A stretch of 64,000 nt of DNA from Apibacter sp. B3706 (GTDB taxonomy: Bacteria; Bacteroidota; Bacteroidia; Flavobacteriales; Weeksellaceae). A program made the position numbers and the translations under genes. The notes beneath the pieces were generated by a model. The model was given only the letters and a program-made list of their open reading frames with translations, was not told where the DNA came from and ran no database searches. Of the stretch, positions 38,777-47,190 are shown piece by piece. The stretch spans positions 930,001-994,000 of the forward strand of contig NZ_CP049715.1 in assembly GCF_011082725.1 (NCBI RefSeq), written 5' to 3'. Positions within the stretch are counted from its first letter, which is position 1. Each line of letters starts with the position of its first letter.

Positions 38777-39420
38777 TATTTATTTTTGTTTTTAGAAAAA
38801 TTATTTTTCTTTTGATTTCTATAGTTACTATTGTTGTTTCTATTCTTGTTTTTATAAGAAATATTTGAATTAGTCTGAACCGGCACATTCATTAAAGCTT
38901 CTTTTGAACTCAATTTTAAGGAACCGTTAGATAATTCTTCTAAATGATTAAATATTACTTCATCTTCTACCTGATCTTTGTTCCATTTCAGGTAATTTTT
39001 TTTCATTTGATTAGCGATCACATATTTCAATCCTTCTTTCTTATCACCTTCTTCCCATGATTTTGCTATTTCAATCATTTTTTTCACATTTGTTCCATAA
39101 TATCTGTATTTAGATTCATTGGAAGGATAAGCCATTTTTTTGGGAGCCGTATTCATTTCTGCCTTGGTTGGAATCGGGTAAGGTGAATCTACTTTTAATT
39201 CAAAATTGGCCATTATAAAAAGTTGATCCCATAGCTTATGTTGAAAATCCGGCACATCTCTTAAATGAGGATTTAAATCTCCCATAACATCAATGATTGA
39301 TTTGGCAAATTTATTTCTTTCATCATCGTCCTCGATTGTCATACAATGATCAACTAATTGTTGAACATGTCTTCCATATTCCGGGATAATTAATTTTTTT
39401 CTTTGAGTATTATACTCCAT
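38776..39420 (-). CDS. DUF4290 family protein
   Basis: 214 residues. The N-terminal 170 residues have the DUF4290 pattern MEYNTQRKKLIIPEYGRHVQ, AKSIIDVMGDLNPHLRDV, FQHKLWDQLFIMANFEL, PYPIPTKAEM. The C-terminus is an Asn/Lys-rich low-complexity tail that could bind RNA or DNA. The family is found in Bacteroidota, almost always before murA, as here with a one-base overlap. Its function is unknown. Confidence 0.9.
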   Translation of the reverse strand: MEYNTQRKKLIIPEYGRHVQQLVDHCMTIEDDDERNKFAKSIIDVMGDLNPHLRDVPDFQHKLWDQLFIMANFELKVDSPYPIPTKAEMNTAPKKMAYPSNESKYRYYGTNVKKMIEIAKSWEEGDKKEGLKYVIANQMKKNYLKWNKDQVEDEVIFNHLEELSNGSLKLSSKEALMNVPVQTNSNISYKNKNRNNNSNYRNQKKNNFSKNKNK

Positions 39421-40003
39421 ATTTTAATTTTAAAATTAATAATACAAATATTATTTTGTGTAAAATTTACTGTAGAAAAGACTCCTTTTTTCCGACGTAT
39501 TAGGTAAGCTAATGGTTTATATATAAGACCGTGTAAATTACATTAACATAAACAAATTGGCATAAAGAAATTTTTATCATAAAAATTTCTGAGTCTCTTT
39601 TTTTAGCTTATACTTTAGGCTTTTAAAGTATATTTTTGTTTTTATTATATAGTAAACTGTAAACTCCTGAATAAATCATAAACATTTATGCGACTTATAA
39701 ATAATGTCATCGGAAATTTTTTTTAAAGGAACAATAGTTTTAGTAAATTATAAATCTACTATTTGTAGGTTGCAAATGTAATCATAATTCTTGATATTTT
39801 CCTTGTCTTTAGTATTTATTTATCATATAGTTATTTTTTTTTCATTAATAAATATGTAATTGATGTAAATAATTTTATTTTTATGTAATTAATAAGGTTA
39901 TCTAGGAACGTAATTGATTTTAACAAGCTTGATTCTCTATTAATTTATCTTTTTTGAAACATTTATAACTATATTTTATATTTTGTTTATTTATTTAACT
40001 TTT
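39421..40003. other. AT-rich gene-free spacer
   Basis: 583 bp between ccsBA (ends 40004) and DUF4290 (starts 39420), both on the minus strand. I see no ORF with coding character. The only notable element is the hairpin at 39566-39590 followed by a T7 run. It probably holds the 3' end of the ccsBA message and the promoter of DUF4290-murA. Confidence 0.55.
39566..39590. terminator. 25-nt perfect inverted repeat, candidate terminator
   Basis: 12-bp arms AGAAATTTTTAT and ATAAAAATTTCT around a single C, then GAGTCTC and a T7 run on the plus strand. It could end a transcript or bind a dimeric protein. All-AT arms make a weak terminator, so the role is open. Confidence 0.35.
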
Positions 40004-43000
40004 TTAGGAATTGAATTTTCTTTTTTGGGCTATATATGAAGTTAATCCTAATATAGCAACCAATAATAGTACAATATATACCCATAAAGGTATAGGAACC
40101 GGATCTCCTTGTGCGTAAGAGTGTAAACCCGATAGATAATAATTTACACCAAAATATGTCATTATAATGGTCGAAAAAGCTGCTAAAGATAAAAAATTAA
40201 ACAGGTATTTACCCCTCCAATTAGGAACTAATCGCAGGTGTAAGACAACCGCATAAACTATTACGGAGATAAATGCCCAAGTTTCTTTAGGATCCCAACT
40301 CCAGTACCGCCCCCAGCTTTCATTTGCCCAGATACCGCCTAAAAATGTTCCGATAGTTAATAAAAAAATACCAATTGTCAATGATAGCTCATTTACAATA
40401 GTTAATTCTTTAATTGAATTTTCAACTTTATAAGAAATATCTTTACGGTTTATTATAAACAAAAATAAAACTACGGTTCCTATTAAGGCACTCAATCCGA
40501 AAAAACCATAGCTGGATGTAATTACCGCAACATGGATCATTAGCCAATATGATTTTAACACAGGAACTAAAGGCGTAATTTGTGGATTCATCTGATCTCC
40601 TCCATGAGCAAATCCCATTAAGATAACTGCAACTAAACAACCTGCCGCAGGGATAAATCCATTTCTGTTTCGATATAAGAGAAAACCGGCCAATACACTT
40701 ATCCAACTTATGAACAGTACCGCTTCGTATCCGTTGGACCAGGGTTCATGTCCTGAAACATACCATCGAATCCCTAATCCCATTCCATGTATAAGAGCAG
40801 CTAGTATAACTAGGCTTAACAAAATACCCTCTAACCAAGAATAAAGCTTATAGTTTTCAGTAAATAGTTTGGTAAATGCCAATATTAATAATACAAGTCC
40901 CAGTACGGCATATATTATCATAATTTTAAAAAATACATCCCAATTATTGTATCTTAATTCCCAATTGATCTTGGCTTGAGAAGGTATAATTTCTTTCCCC
41001 CATTTGAGTTGATAATCGGATATTTTTTCCAGGGCTTCATCCGCTTGATTCCAATTATTATTTTTTTCAGCCACTACTATCGCTCTAAAATACCCTCCCA
41101 ACAAATTCAAAGCAACGCTATCAGTTTTCATATCGGGTAAAATCCAGGAAGTCCAGGTATGATTTTTATCGTTGGGTATAGGAATAAATTTTAAATAATA
41201 CCCGCTGATTAATCCTTGCATTACTTGGAGCTTATCATTTAACTCAATTATTTCTTTATCATAATTTGATCTTTCTGCCGGTTTTTTTCTAAATGCTTTT
41301 TTAAAATCATTTTCCAAAATAAAATCGGGAGTTCCATCCGGTTGGGTAGTAAATAAATTCATTAAGGAGGTATAACCTTCTGTATTTGCTTGAGTAATTT
41401 TTTTTAATTGGTCCCCTCCCTTAGTTCCTATTTTGAGTAAAGGAACATTTGCCCAAAGCATAGGATTGGTGGATATGGAAATAAAAAATTGATTAGCGTC
41501 CAACTCAAAGAATTTTTCGCTTTTATGTAATTTTCGTAAAATTTCTAAAGCCAATGTATTCACCGGTTCTATTCGTCCCTCGGATGATTGAACCAAAAGT
41601 GCCCCAAATTTATCTGAATGTGATTTTGGAATGTATATACTTTTACTAAAAGATTCCCCGTCTACTACTTTTGAATACGTTGTATTTTTACTATGGGTAT
41701 GCTCATGAATTTCCGATTTATGGACGGAAGATTTTGGTAAGGTGTCCGGATCGTTCTTCTCCGGATTTTGACTAAAAGCATATTGACTGAATAAAAGAAA
41801 TAATAAAAGAAATGATTTTTTATGAGCAGCTATTTTTTTAAGTTGAACATTAAGTTTAGAAAATCTTGTCCCCTTCCAAAATATAGTCATAAACATTCCC
41901 ACTATTAATAATGCATAGCCTATATAGGTTAAAGTTGTCCCCCAGAAATCGTGATTAACGGAAAGGACGGTTCCTTTTAAATCTGAATCAAAACTGGATT
42001 GAAAAAATCGGTATCCTTTGTAATTGAGTATGTGATTCATATAAATTTTAAAAGGTGTTTCTTTTCCATTATCTAAAATGGATATATCGGATTCATATGA
42101 AGAAGGACTGTTACTTCCCGGATAATGTTCCATAATAAATTTATTCAGTTTTAATGAAAATGGAGAAGTGGTATAGATTTTAGAACCATAACCTATAGAA
42201 ATGAGCAAATTATCTAGGGCTACTTGTTTTTGAACCCCGGTTAACCCTTTTTTTCCATAAAATAAAAATTCTTTAGATTGTTGATTGGTTGAGGCTTTCA
42301 TGTAAATAAGATCGGGATCCTCTGAATTTTTATTTTTATCCCCTTCATAATAAATAATTTTTCCCGATTGAGGAGTAATTGGTATCACAAAACTTACATT
42401 GGGAAATTGATAGAGACTGGCAAAATGTAATTTTTGTTTTTTATCGCTTCCTTCAACCGGAAGTTCTTCCTGTGTTGTCATAATCATACGCCTTCCCTTC
42501 ATGGGCGAAGAAATATAGATTTCTTCATTTTCTGTGGTAATATTTATGGCTCCTTGAAGATAATTATTGAAACTTAGGGTTGAATTTTGAACTTGTCGGG
42601 CACTTCCTTCTTCAATATAAATAGTTTCTCTTCCCTTTGATCCTGAATAGATTACTTTTAATATTTTTTTACCTGAAGGTGCTATTTCTACTGAATCTTG
42701 AGCTCTTGGAATAAATTTTACAGATTCTAATTTTACCTTTTGACCTAAAAAATCGTAATTGGCAGAAAATTTCTTTTGAAACGGCTTAAGTAAAAAAGGA
42801 ATATTTTCTGAGGTTAAAGTGAAAGGAATATCCTTATATGCTCTGGTTTCTCCTTGAAAATTTGAAATTTGTACTTTAAAGTAGGTTGCATCTGATATTA
42901 TTTCATTATTTGTCTCTCCTTCTCTAATATGCATTTGTCCTTCATAGCTAATATATCTTGTGATAGCACCTCCTAAAAAAATAAAGATAAAAGATAAATG

Positions 43001-43243
43001 AAAAGTTAAAATGGGCCATTTTTTTAAAGACCAAAGCTTATATTTTTTAATATTTCCTATGAAATTTAAGATTAAAATGAGCATGATCAGTTCAAACCAT
43101 TTCGAATTGTATATTAATGCCTTGGCAACTGAAGTACCGTAATCATTTTCTACAAAAGTTGCCCATGCCATAGAGAGGGCATAAATGACCAACATAATCG
43201 CTGTTGTTTTAGTAGAAAACAACAAGTCAAGAATTTTCTTCAT
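40004..43243 (-). CDS. ccsA: Fused cytochrome c assembly protein CcsB-CcsA (system II)
   Basis: 1079 residues, a ResB/CcsB-like half fused to a CcsA half. The N-terminal part has membrane helices (TAIMLVIYALSMAWATFVEN, WPILTFHLSFIFIFLGGAIT) and a long periplasmic domain. The C-terminal part has eight or so membrane helices with the tryptophan-rich haem-handling motif SWGRYWSWDPKETWAF and conserved histidines (LIHGMGL, LKSYWLMIHVAVIT). It exports haem and attaches it to CxxCH motifs of c-type cytochromes. A promoter with both elements is visible upstream. The His-rich loop HKSEIHEHTHSKN near residue 520 is unusual. Confidence 0.92.
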   Translation of the reverse strand: MKKILDLLFSTKTTAIMLVIYALSMAWATFVENDYGTSVAKALIYNSKWFELIMLILILNFIGNIKKYKLWSLKKWPILTFHLSFIFIFLGGAITRYISYEGQMHIREGETNNEIISDATYFKVQISNFQGETRAYKDIPFTLTSENIPFLLKPFQKKFSANYDFLGQKVKLESVKFIPRAQDSVEIAPSGKKILKVIYSGSKGRETIYIEEGSARQVQNSTLSFNNYLQGAINITTENEEIYISSPMKGRRMIMTTQEELPVEGSDKKQKLHFASLYQFPNVSFVIPITPQSGKIIYYEGDKNKNSEDPDLIYMKASTNQQSKEFLFYGKKGLTGVQKQVALDNLLISIGYGSKIYTTSPFSLKLNKFIMEHYPGSNSPSSYESDISILDNGKETPFKIYMNHILNYKGYRFFQSSFDSDLKGTVLSVNHDFWGTTLTYIGYALLIVGMFMTIFWKGTRFSKLNVQLKKIAAHKKSFLLLFLLFSQYAFSQNPEKNDPDTLPKSSVHKSEIHEHTHSKNTTYSKVVDGESFSKSIYIPKSHSDKFGALLVQSSEGRIEPVNTLALEILRKLHKSEKFFELDANQFFISISTNPMLWANVPLLKIGTKGGDQLKKITQANTEGYTSLMNLFTTQPDGTPDFILENDFKKAFRKKPAERSNYDKEIIELNDKLQVMQGLISGYYLKFIPIPNDKNHTWTSWILPDMKTDSVALNLLGGYFRAIVVAEKNNNWNQADEALEKISDYQLKWGKEIIPSQAKINWELRYNNWDVFFKIMIIYAVLGLVLLILAFTKLFTENYKLYSWLEGILLSLVILAALIHGMGLGIRWYVSGHEPWSNGYEAVLFISWISVLAGFLLYRNRNGFIPAAGCLVAVILMGFAHGGDQMNPQITPLVPVLKSYWLMIHVAVITSSYGFFGLSALIGTVVLFLFIINRKDISYKVENSIKELTIVNELSLTIGIFLLTIGTFLGGIWANESWGRYWSWDPKETWAFISVIVYAVVLHLRLVPNWRGKYLFNFLSLAAFSTIIMTYFGVNYYLSGLHSYAQGDPVPIPLWVYIVLLLVAILGLTSYIAQKRKFNS

Positions 43244-43274
43244 TGGTTTTTTTATATTATTTTATATAAACTCC

Positions 43275-43305
43275 CAAAAATACATCAACTTACCTCTTCA
43301 TCAAA
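43275..43305 (-). promoter_or_regulatory. Bacteroidota-type promoter of ccsBA
   Basis: On the minus strand TTTG (43302-43305), 19 bp, then TATTTTTG (43275-43282), 31 nt before the ATG. Both elements and the spacing agree with the TTTG-N19-TAnnTTTG consensus. Confidence 0.6.
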
Positions 43306-43348
43306 ATGTTTATAAAATAAATAGTTAAAACATGATTTTTTTAATTTT

Positions 43349-44002
43349 TTAATCATTTGATTCATTGGGCGGAATTAACTCACCACGTTGAAAAGCTCTT
43401 TGAAGTATCGATTCTACAAAGGCATCATCACGGATATGATAAGGATCAAAAGGTTCTTTTAAATCAATATCGAAAGCTCCCGCTTTTGCATTCCACCAAA
43501 AAGCCGACCAACCGTTCCTTAATTCTTTAATAATTTCATAAACGGTTTTACCGGTGTAACGATACATTAATTTGGAAAATATTCTGCCTTCTGTTTTGGT
43601 TAATCCTTTTAGTTTACCTTCATATTCTTCGGACAGTTGCTTTTGCCTTTTTTTTAAATATTTACGAAAAGCAGCATTATTTAAATTCAAGTTTAAGGAA
43701 TCGTGTAAATTATTGTATTGTTTGAGTGCAATAAGAAAATAGGGATATACTCTAAAAACTCTTTTTTTAAGCCAGTTGTACTGATTCTTATCTAAGTTGT
43801 TGTTAAACTTAGGCATACCTTCTACTTGTATTGTTTTTAAGTCAATTAATACACTGTCTTCCGTAATGCTGTATTGGGATGATTCATTACGCATTACTGA
43901 ATCAGAATTAAAATGAATAGTAGTTTCTAATGAATCTGTTTTTTGACATAGAACGATGTTGAAAATCAAGATAAATAAAAGAGTAAAAATTCTTAAGTTC
44001 AT
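43349..44002 (-). CDS. DUF4294 family secreted protein
   Basis: 217 residues from ATG 44002, which begins the signal peptide (MNLRIFTLLFILIFNIVLCQ); an in-frame TTG at 44032 is less likely. The mature domain has LIDLKTIQVEGMPKFNN, YNWLKKRVFRVYPYFLIALK, GRIFSKLMYRYTGKTVYE and a C-terminal AFWWNAKAGAFDIDLKEPFD, which are DUF4294 features. This Bacteroidota family has no known function. It is divergent from an M42 peptidase gene with promoters that overlap. Confidence 0.88.
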   Translation of the reverse strand: MNLRIFTLLFILIFNIVLCQKTDSLETTIHFNSDSVMRNESSQYSITEDSVLIDLKTIQVEGMPKFNNNLDKNQYNWLKKRVFRVYPYFLIALKQYNNLHDSLNLNLNNAAFRKYLKKRQKQLSEEYEGKLKGLTKTEGRIFSKLMYRYTGKTVYEIIKELRNGWSAFWWNAKAGAFDIDLKEPFDPYHIRDDAFVESILQRAFQRGELIPPNESND

Positions 44003-44029
44003 AAATTTTATCCCGTCAAAAACTATTCC

Positions 44030-44046
44030 CAAATTTAGTACATTTG
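44030..44046. promoter_or_regulatory. Back-to-back -7 boxes for DUF4294 and the M42 peptidase
   Basis: TAAATTTG on the minus strand (44030-44037) and TACATTTG on the plus strand (44039-44046) are separated by one base. Each would place a start 15-30 nt before its gene. No -33 elements stand out. Confidence 0.4.
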
Positions 44047-44062
44047 TAAAAAACAGGTTAAT

Positions 44063-45148
44063 ATGAAAAATTCAATTATAAATGAAAATTCGTTGAAATT
44101 TTTAGAAAAATATATTAATACTCCCTCACCCACCGGAGCCGAAAGTAAAGGACAAAAATTATGGATGGATTATATTACTCCTTATGTGGACGAAGTCCGA
44201 ACCGATAATTACGGAACTTCTTACGGAATTATTAATCCCGAATCAAAGTATAAGGTGGTAATAGAAGCTCATGCAGATGAAATATCATGGTTCGTAAATT
44301 ATATCACTGATGACGGCTTAATTTATGTTATTCGCAATGGGGGATCCGATCATATGATTGCTCCTTCTAAAAAAGTTCATATACATACTAAAAAAGGCAT
44401 CGTAAGCGGTGTATTCGGTTGGCCGGCAATTCATACCAGAAATTATACCGGAGTTGAAGAACCGCCTAAAGTAGAAACTATATGGGTTGATTGTGGTGCC
44501 TCCACTAAAGAAGAAGTTGAAGAATTAGGGATTCACGTGGGATGCATCATCACATATCCGGATGAATTTTTTATATTAAATGATACGTACTTTGTCGGCA
44601 GAGCTCTAGACAACCGTGTCGGCGGATTTATGATTGCAGAAGTAGCTAAGCTTATTAAGGAAAATAAAGATACACTCGATTATGGTTTATATATCACTAA
44701 TGCTGTTCAGGAGGAAGTTGGATTGCGAGGAGCTGAAATGATCACGCAAACCATTAAACCTGATGTAGCTATAGTTACGGATGTTACTCATGACACTACT
44801 ACTCCCATGATAAATAAGATGAAGCACGGAGAAATAAAATGTGGTAAAGGTCCGGTAATTTCCTATGCGCCGGCCGTACAAAATAATTTAAGGGAATTAA
44901 TAATTGATAGTGCAGAAAAAAATAATATTCCTTTTCAGAGACAAGCTTCCAGTAGAGTAACCGGAACCGATACAGATGCTTTTGCTTATTCGAACGGAGG
45001 TATTCCATCTGCATTGATCTCTCTTCCTTTGCGTTATATGCACACAACGGTTGAAATGGTGCATAAAAAAGATGTTGAAAACACTATTCTTATGATTTAT
45101 AATGCTTTAAAAGCAATAAAAAATAATCAAAGTTTTAAATATTTGTAA
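44063..45148 (+). CDS. M42 family aminopeptidase
   Basis: 361 residues. Metal-binding pattern of M42/M28 peptidases: VVIEAHADEISW (first His/Asp), RALDNRVGGF (bridging Asp), QEEVGLRGAEM (catalytic and metal Glu), AIVTDVTHDT and LPLRYMHTTVEMVH (last His). Members remove N-terminal residues from peptides as large tetrahedral complexes; glutamyl or broad aminopeptidase activity is likely. It is a single-gene unit ending at a clear terminator. Confidence 0.93.
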   Translation: MKNSIINENSLKFLEKYINTPSPTGAESKGQKLWMDYITPYVDEVRTDNYGTSYGIINPESKYKVVIEAHADEISWFVNYITDDGLIYVIRNGGSDHMIAPSKKVHIHTKKGIVSGVFGWPAIHTRNYTGVEEPPKVETIWVDCGASTKEEVEELGIHVGCIITYPDEFFILNDTYFVGRALDNRVGGFMIAEVAKLIKENKDTLDYGLYITNAVQEEVGLRGAEMITQTIKPDVAIVTDVTHDTTTPMINKMKHGEIKCGKGPVISYAPAVQNNLRELIIDSAEKNNIPFQRQASSRVTGTDTDAFAYSNGGIPSALISLPLRYMHTTVEMVHKKDVENTILMIYNALKAIKNNQSFKYL

Positions 45149-45158
45149 TATAAATTTA

Positions 45159-45188
45159 AAAAGGAGCTATAAAAATAGCTCCTTTTAC
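45159..45188 (+). terminator. Terminator of the M42 peptidase gene
   Basis: Perfect 12-bp stem AAAAGGAGCTAT/ATAGCTCCTTTT with an AAAA loop, 10 nt after the stop. Confidence 0.85.
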
Positions 45189-45233
45189 ATTCTTTGTTAT
45201 TTCCATTGTATGATATCAATGGTTTTAAATAGT

Positions 45234-45647
45234 TTATGATATTTTGGAAAAATAAACAAAGTAGGTCTCTGATAATTCAAAGACATCTATTATATATAAT
45301 TTATAGTTAGTTACCATTTGAGTTTTGAATGGGTTTACTTTAAAAGCACGGGTTGTAATGCCTTTATTAGTAGATGAAGTGTTGAATATATTTTGATTAT
45401 ATAAATCGCGGAAACAGCATAGAAAAATATCTTTAATTCCGTAATTCCTTGCTAATTTTTTTGAGGTGGTTGAAACAAAATTTTCAGTATGAATTTTTAA
45501 ATCTGTTGATTTCTTATTTTGATGTAAATTATTGAAGTAAAGATTAGAATATGACTTACCAATAGTTTGCCCATTGAAATAATTTATTCTATTAAAACAG
45601 GCAAAAATTATCAATATTGAAATTAATAATAAATTGTGAATTTTCAT
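45234..45647 (-). CDS. Hypothetical small exported protein
   Basis: 137 residues. The N-terminus (NLLLISILIIFACFNRINYF) could be a signal peptide or membrane anchor. The rest has Asn/Tyr/Lys-rich sequence with IHTENFVSTTSKKLARNYGI and YKLYIIDVFELSETYFVYFS; no family is recognised. Codon use fits the neighbours and the ORF is isolated between two convincing genes. It could be a species-specific protein. Confidence 0.5.
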   Translation of the reverse strand: MKIHNLLLISILIIFACFNRINYFNGQTIGKSYSNLYFNNLHQNKKSTDLKIHTENFVSTTSKKLARNYGIKDIFLCCFRDLYNQNIFNTSSTNKGITTRAFKVNPFKTQMVTNYKLYIIDVFELSETYFVYFSKIS

Positions 45648-45841
45648 GATAATATTGGTCAGCTAAATAAGATAATGTTAACTTATCTGCAAAAATATTA
45701 AAAAAATTGTTAAAATTCATAATTTTATTATAACTTTCATTTTTATAAGGTTAGTTGGAAAAAAATTAAAAATTAAACAAATAATTTTTTATTATTATAT
45801 CATATCATTGTTTTATAAAAAAATATTTATATTAAAGTATA

Positions 45842-46384
45842 TTAATTTAATTTTGGATTTTTAGGAGAATTTATCCAAATTATATTCTTTTTATCTACTT
45901 TTATCAGTTGGTTTTTCCATAAATGATCTTCCCATTTTAATACATTTAACTCTTTATTATCGCTTACCAACCAATCATCATTTTTAATTTCATTTTCTAA
46001 TTGATTAGCCTTCCAACCTGAATATCCGATAAAAAAACGAATTTCATTCGGTTTTATAAGACTATCTTTTAAAGCTGTTTTAATATCTTCAAAATCTCCG
46101 GACCAATAGTATTTTTCGTTTATTGAAATACTGCCTCCAATTACATCAGGTCGAGAATGGATAACAAAAAGATGATCTGAATCGACCGGTCCTCCCACAT
46201 AAACATCCATATCTATATCAATATCAGGAACTAACTCCGATAATTTTTGATGATATATTTTTGTAAGAGTGAAGCCTATAGTTCCTTTTAACATATCATA
46301 ATCAGTAATAAAAATTACACTTTTAGAAAAAAAAGAATCATAGCTGATAGGTTTTGAAATTAAAAATTTACCTTTGTAATCCAT
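45842..46384 (-). CDS. YqgE/AlgH family protein
   Basis: 180 residues. Family pattern: GKFLISKPISYDSFFSKSVI, GTIGFTLTKIYHQKLSELVPD, VYVGGPVDSDHLFVIHS, FFIGYSGWKANQLENEI and NDDWLVSD. The fold is known but the function remains undefined. It is divergent from pdxH across 50 bp. Confidence 0.93.
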   Translation of the reverse strand: MDYKGKFLISKPISYDSFFSKSVIFITDYDMLKGTIGFTLTKIYHQKLSELVPDIDIDMDVYVGGPVDSDHLFVIHSRPDVIGGSISINEKYYWSGDFEDIKTALKDSLIKPNEIRFFIGYSGWKANQLENEIKNDDWLVSDNKELNVLKWEDHLWKNQLIKVDKKNIIWINSPKNPKLN

Positions 46385-46434
46385 TTTTATCTTCTTTTAT
46401 AACTTAGAGACATAAAATTACATATTTTTTACTA

Positions 46435-47079
46435 ATGGAAGACTTATCTGATTGCAGAAAAATATACAAACTAGGTTCGCTAACCGAATCGGATATAACA
46501 GACAATCCGATGGAACTATTCAGAGAATGGTATTTACTGGCTGAACAAAGTGATCAAGCTTCTGAAGTCAATGCTATGGCTCTTTCAACTGTTGAAGATA
46601 ATTTGATTCCCCGAACCCGCAGGGTTTTATTAAAACAATATACTTGGGAAGGATTTATTTTTTATACTAATTATCACAGCAGGAAAGGCAGAGCAATAAG
46701 TAAAAACCCGAATGTCTGCTTAAATTTTTATTGGGAAAGTCTTGAAAAACAAGTTACCATTAATGGAATAGCAGAAAAATTGGCACCCAATTTATCTGAC
46801 GGTTATTTTCATTCCCGTCCTTTGGGTAGTCAATTAGGTGCAATTGTATCTCCTCAAAGTGAAGTTATACCTAACCGAGATTATTTGGAAAATAAATTAA
46901 GAGATTTAGAACTTTCTACTAAAACTAAGGATGAAATCAATAGACCCGAACATTGGGGAGGATATTTAGTAAAACCGTTTCAAATTGAATTTTGGCAAGG
47001 CAGACCTAATCGCCTACACGATCGGATTGTTTATACATTGCAAGATATGGATTGGATTATCCAAAGGTATGCTCCATAA
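46435..47079 (+). CDS. pdxH: Pyridoxamine 5'-phosphate oxidase
   Basis: 214 residues, normal length. FMN-binding features are AMALSTVEDNLIPRTRRVLL, YTWEGFIFYTNYHSRKG and VCLNFYWESLEKQVTINGIA. The substrate-binding FHSRPLGSQLGAIVSPQSE and the C-terminal PFQIEFWQGRPNRLHDRIVY are intact. It oxidises pyridoxamine or pyridoxine phosphate to PLP, the cofactor used by SufS in this window. Confidence 0.96.
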   Translation: MEDLSDCRKIYKLGSLTESDITDNPMELFREWYLLAEQSDQASEVNAMALSTVEDNLIPRTRRVLLKQYTWEGFIFYTNYHSRKGRAISKNPNVCLNFYWESLEKQVTINGIAEKLAPNLSDGYFHSRPLGSQLGAIVSPQSEVIPNRDYLENKLRDLELSTKTKDEINRPEHWGGYLVKPFQIEFWQGRPNRLHDRIVYTLQDMDWIIQRYAP

Positions 47080-47190
47080 TTCTAATTATAACTATTCCTG
47101 CTTTTACTCAAATTAAAATTCACTTTGCTATTTGCTGTATTTTTAAGCTATAATTTAATTGTAACTCAAAAATAGTATATCAAAAATTGA

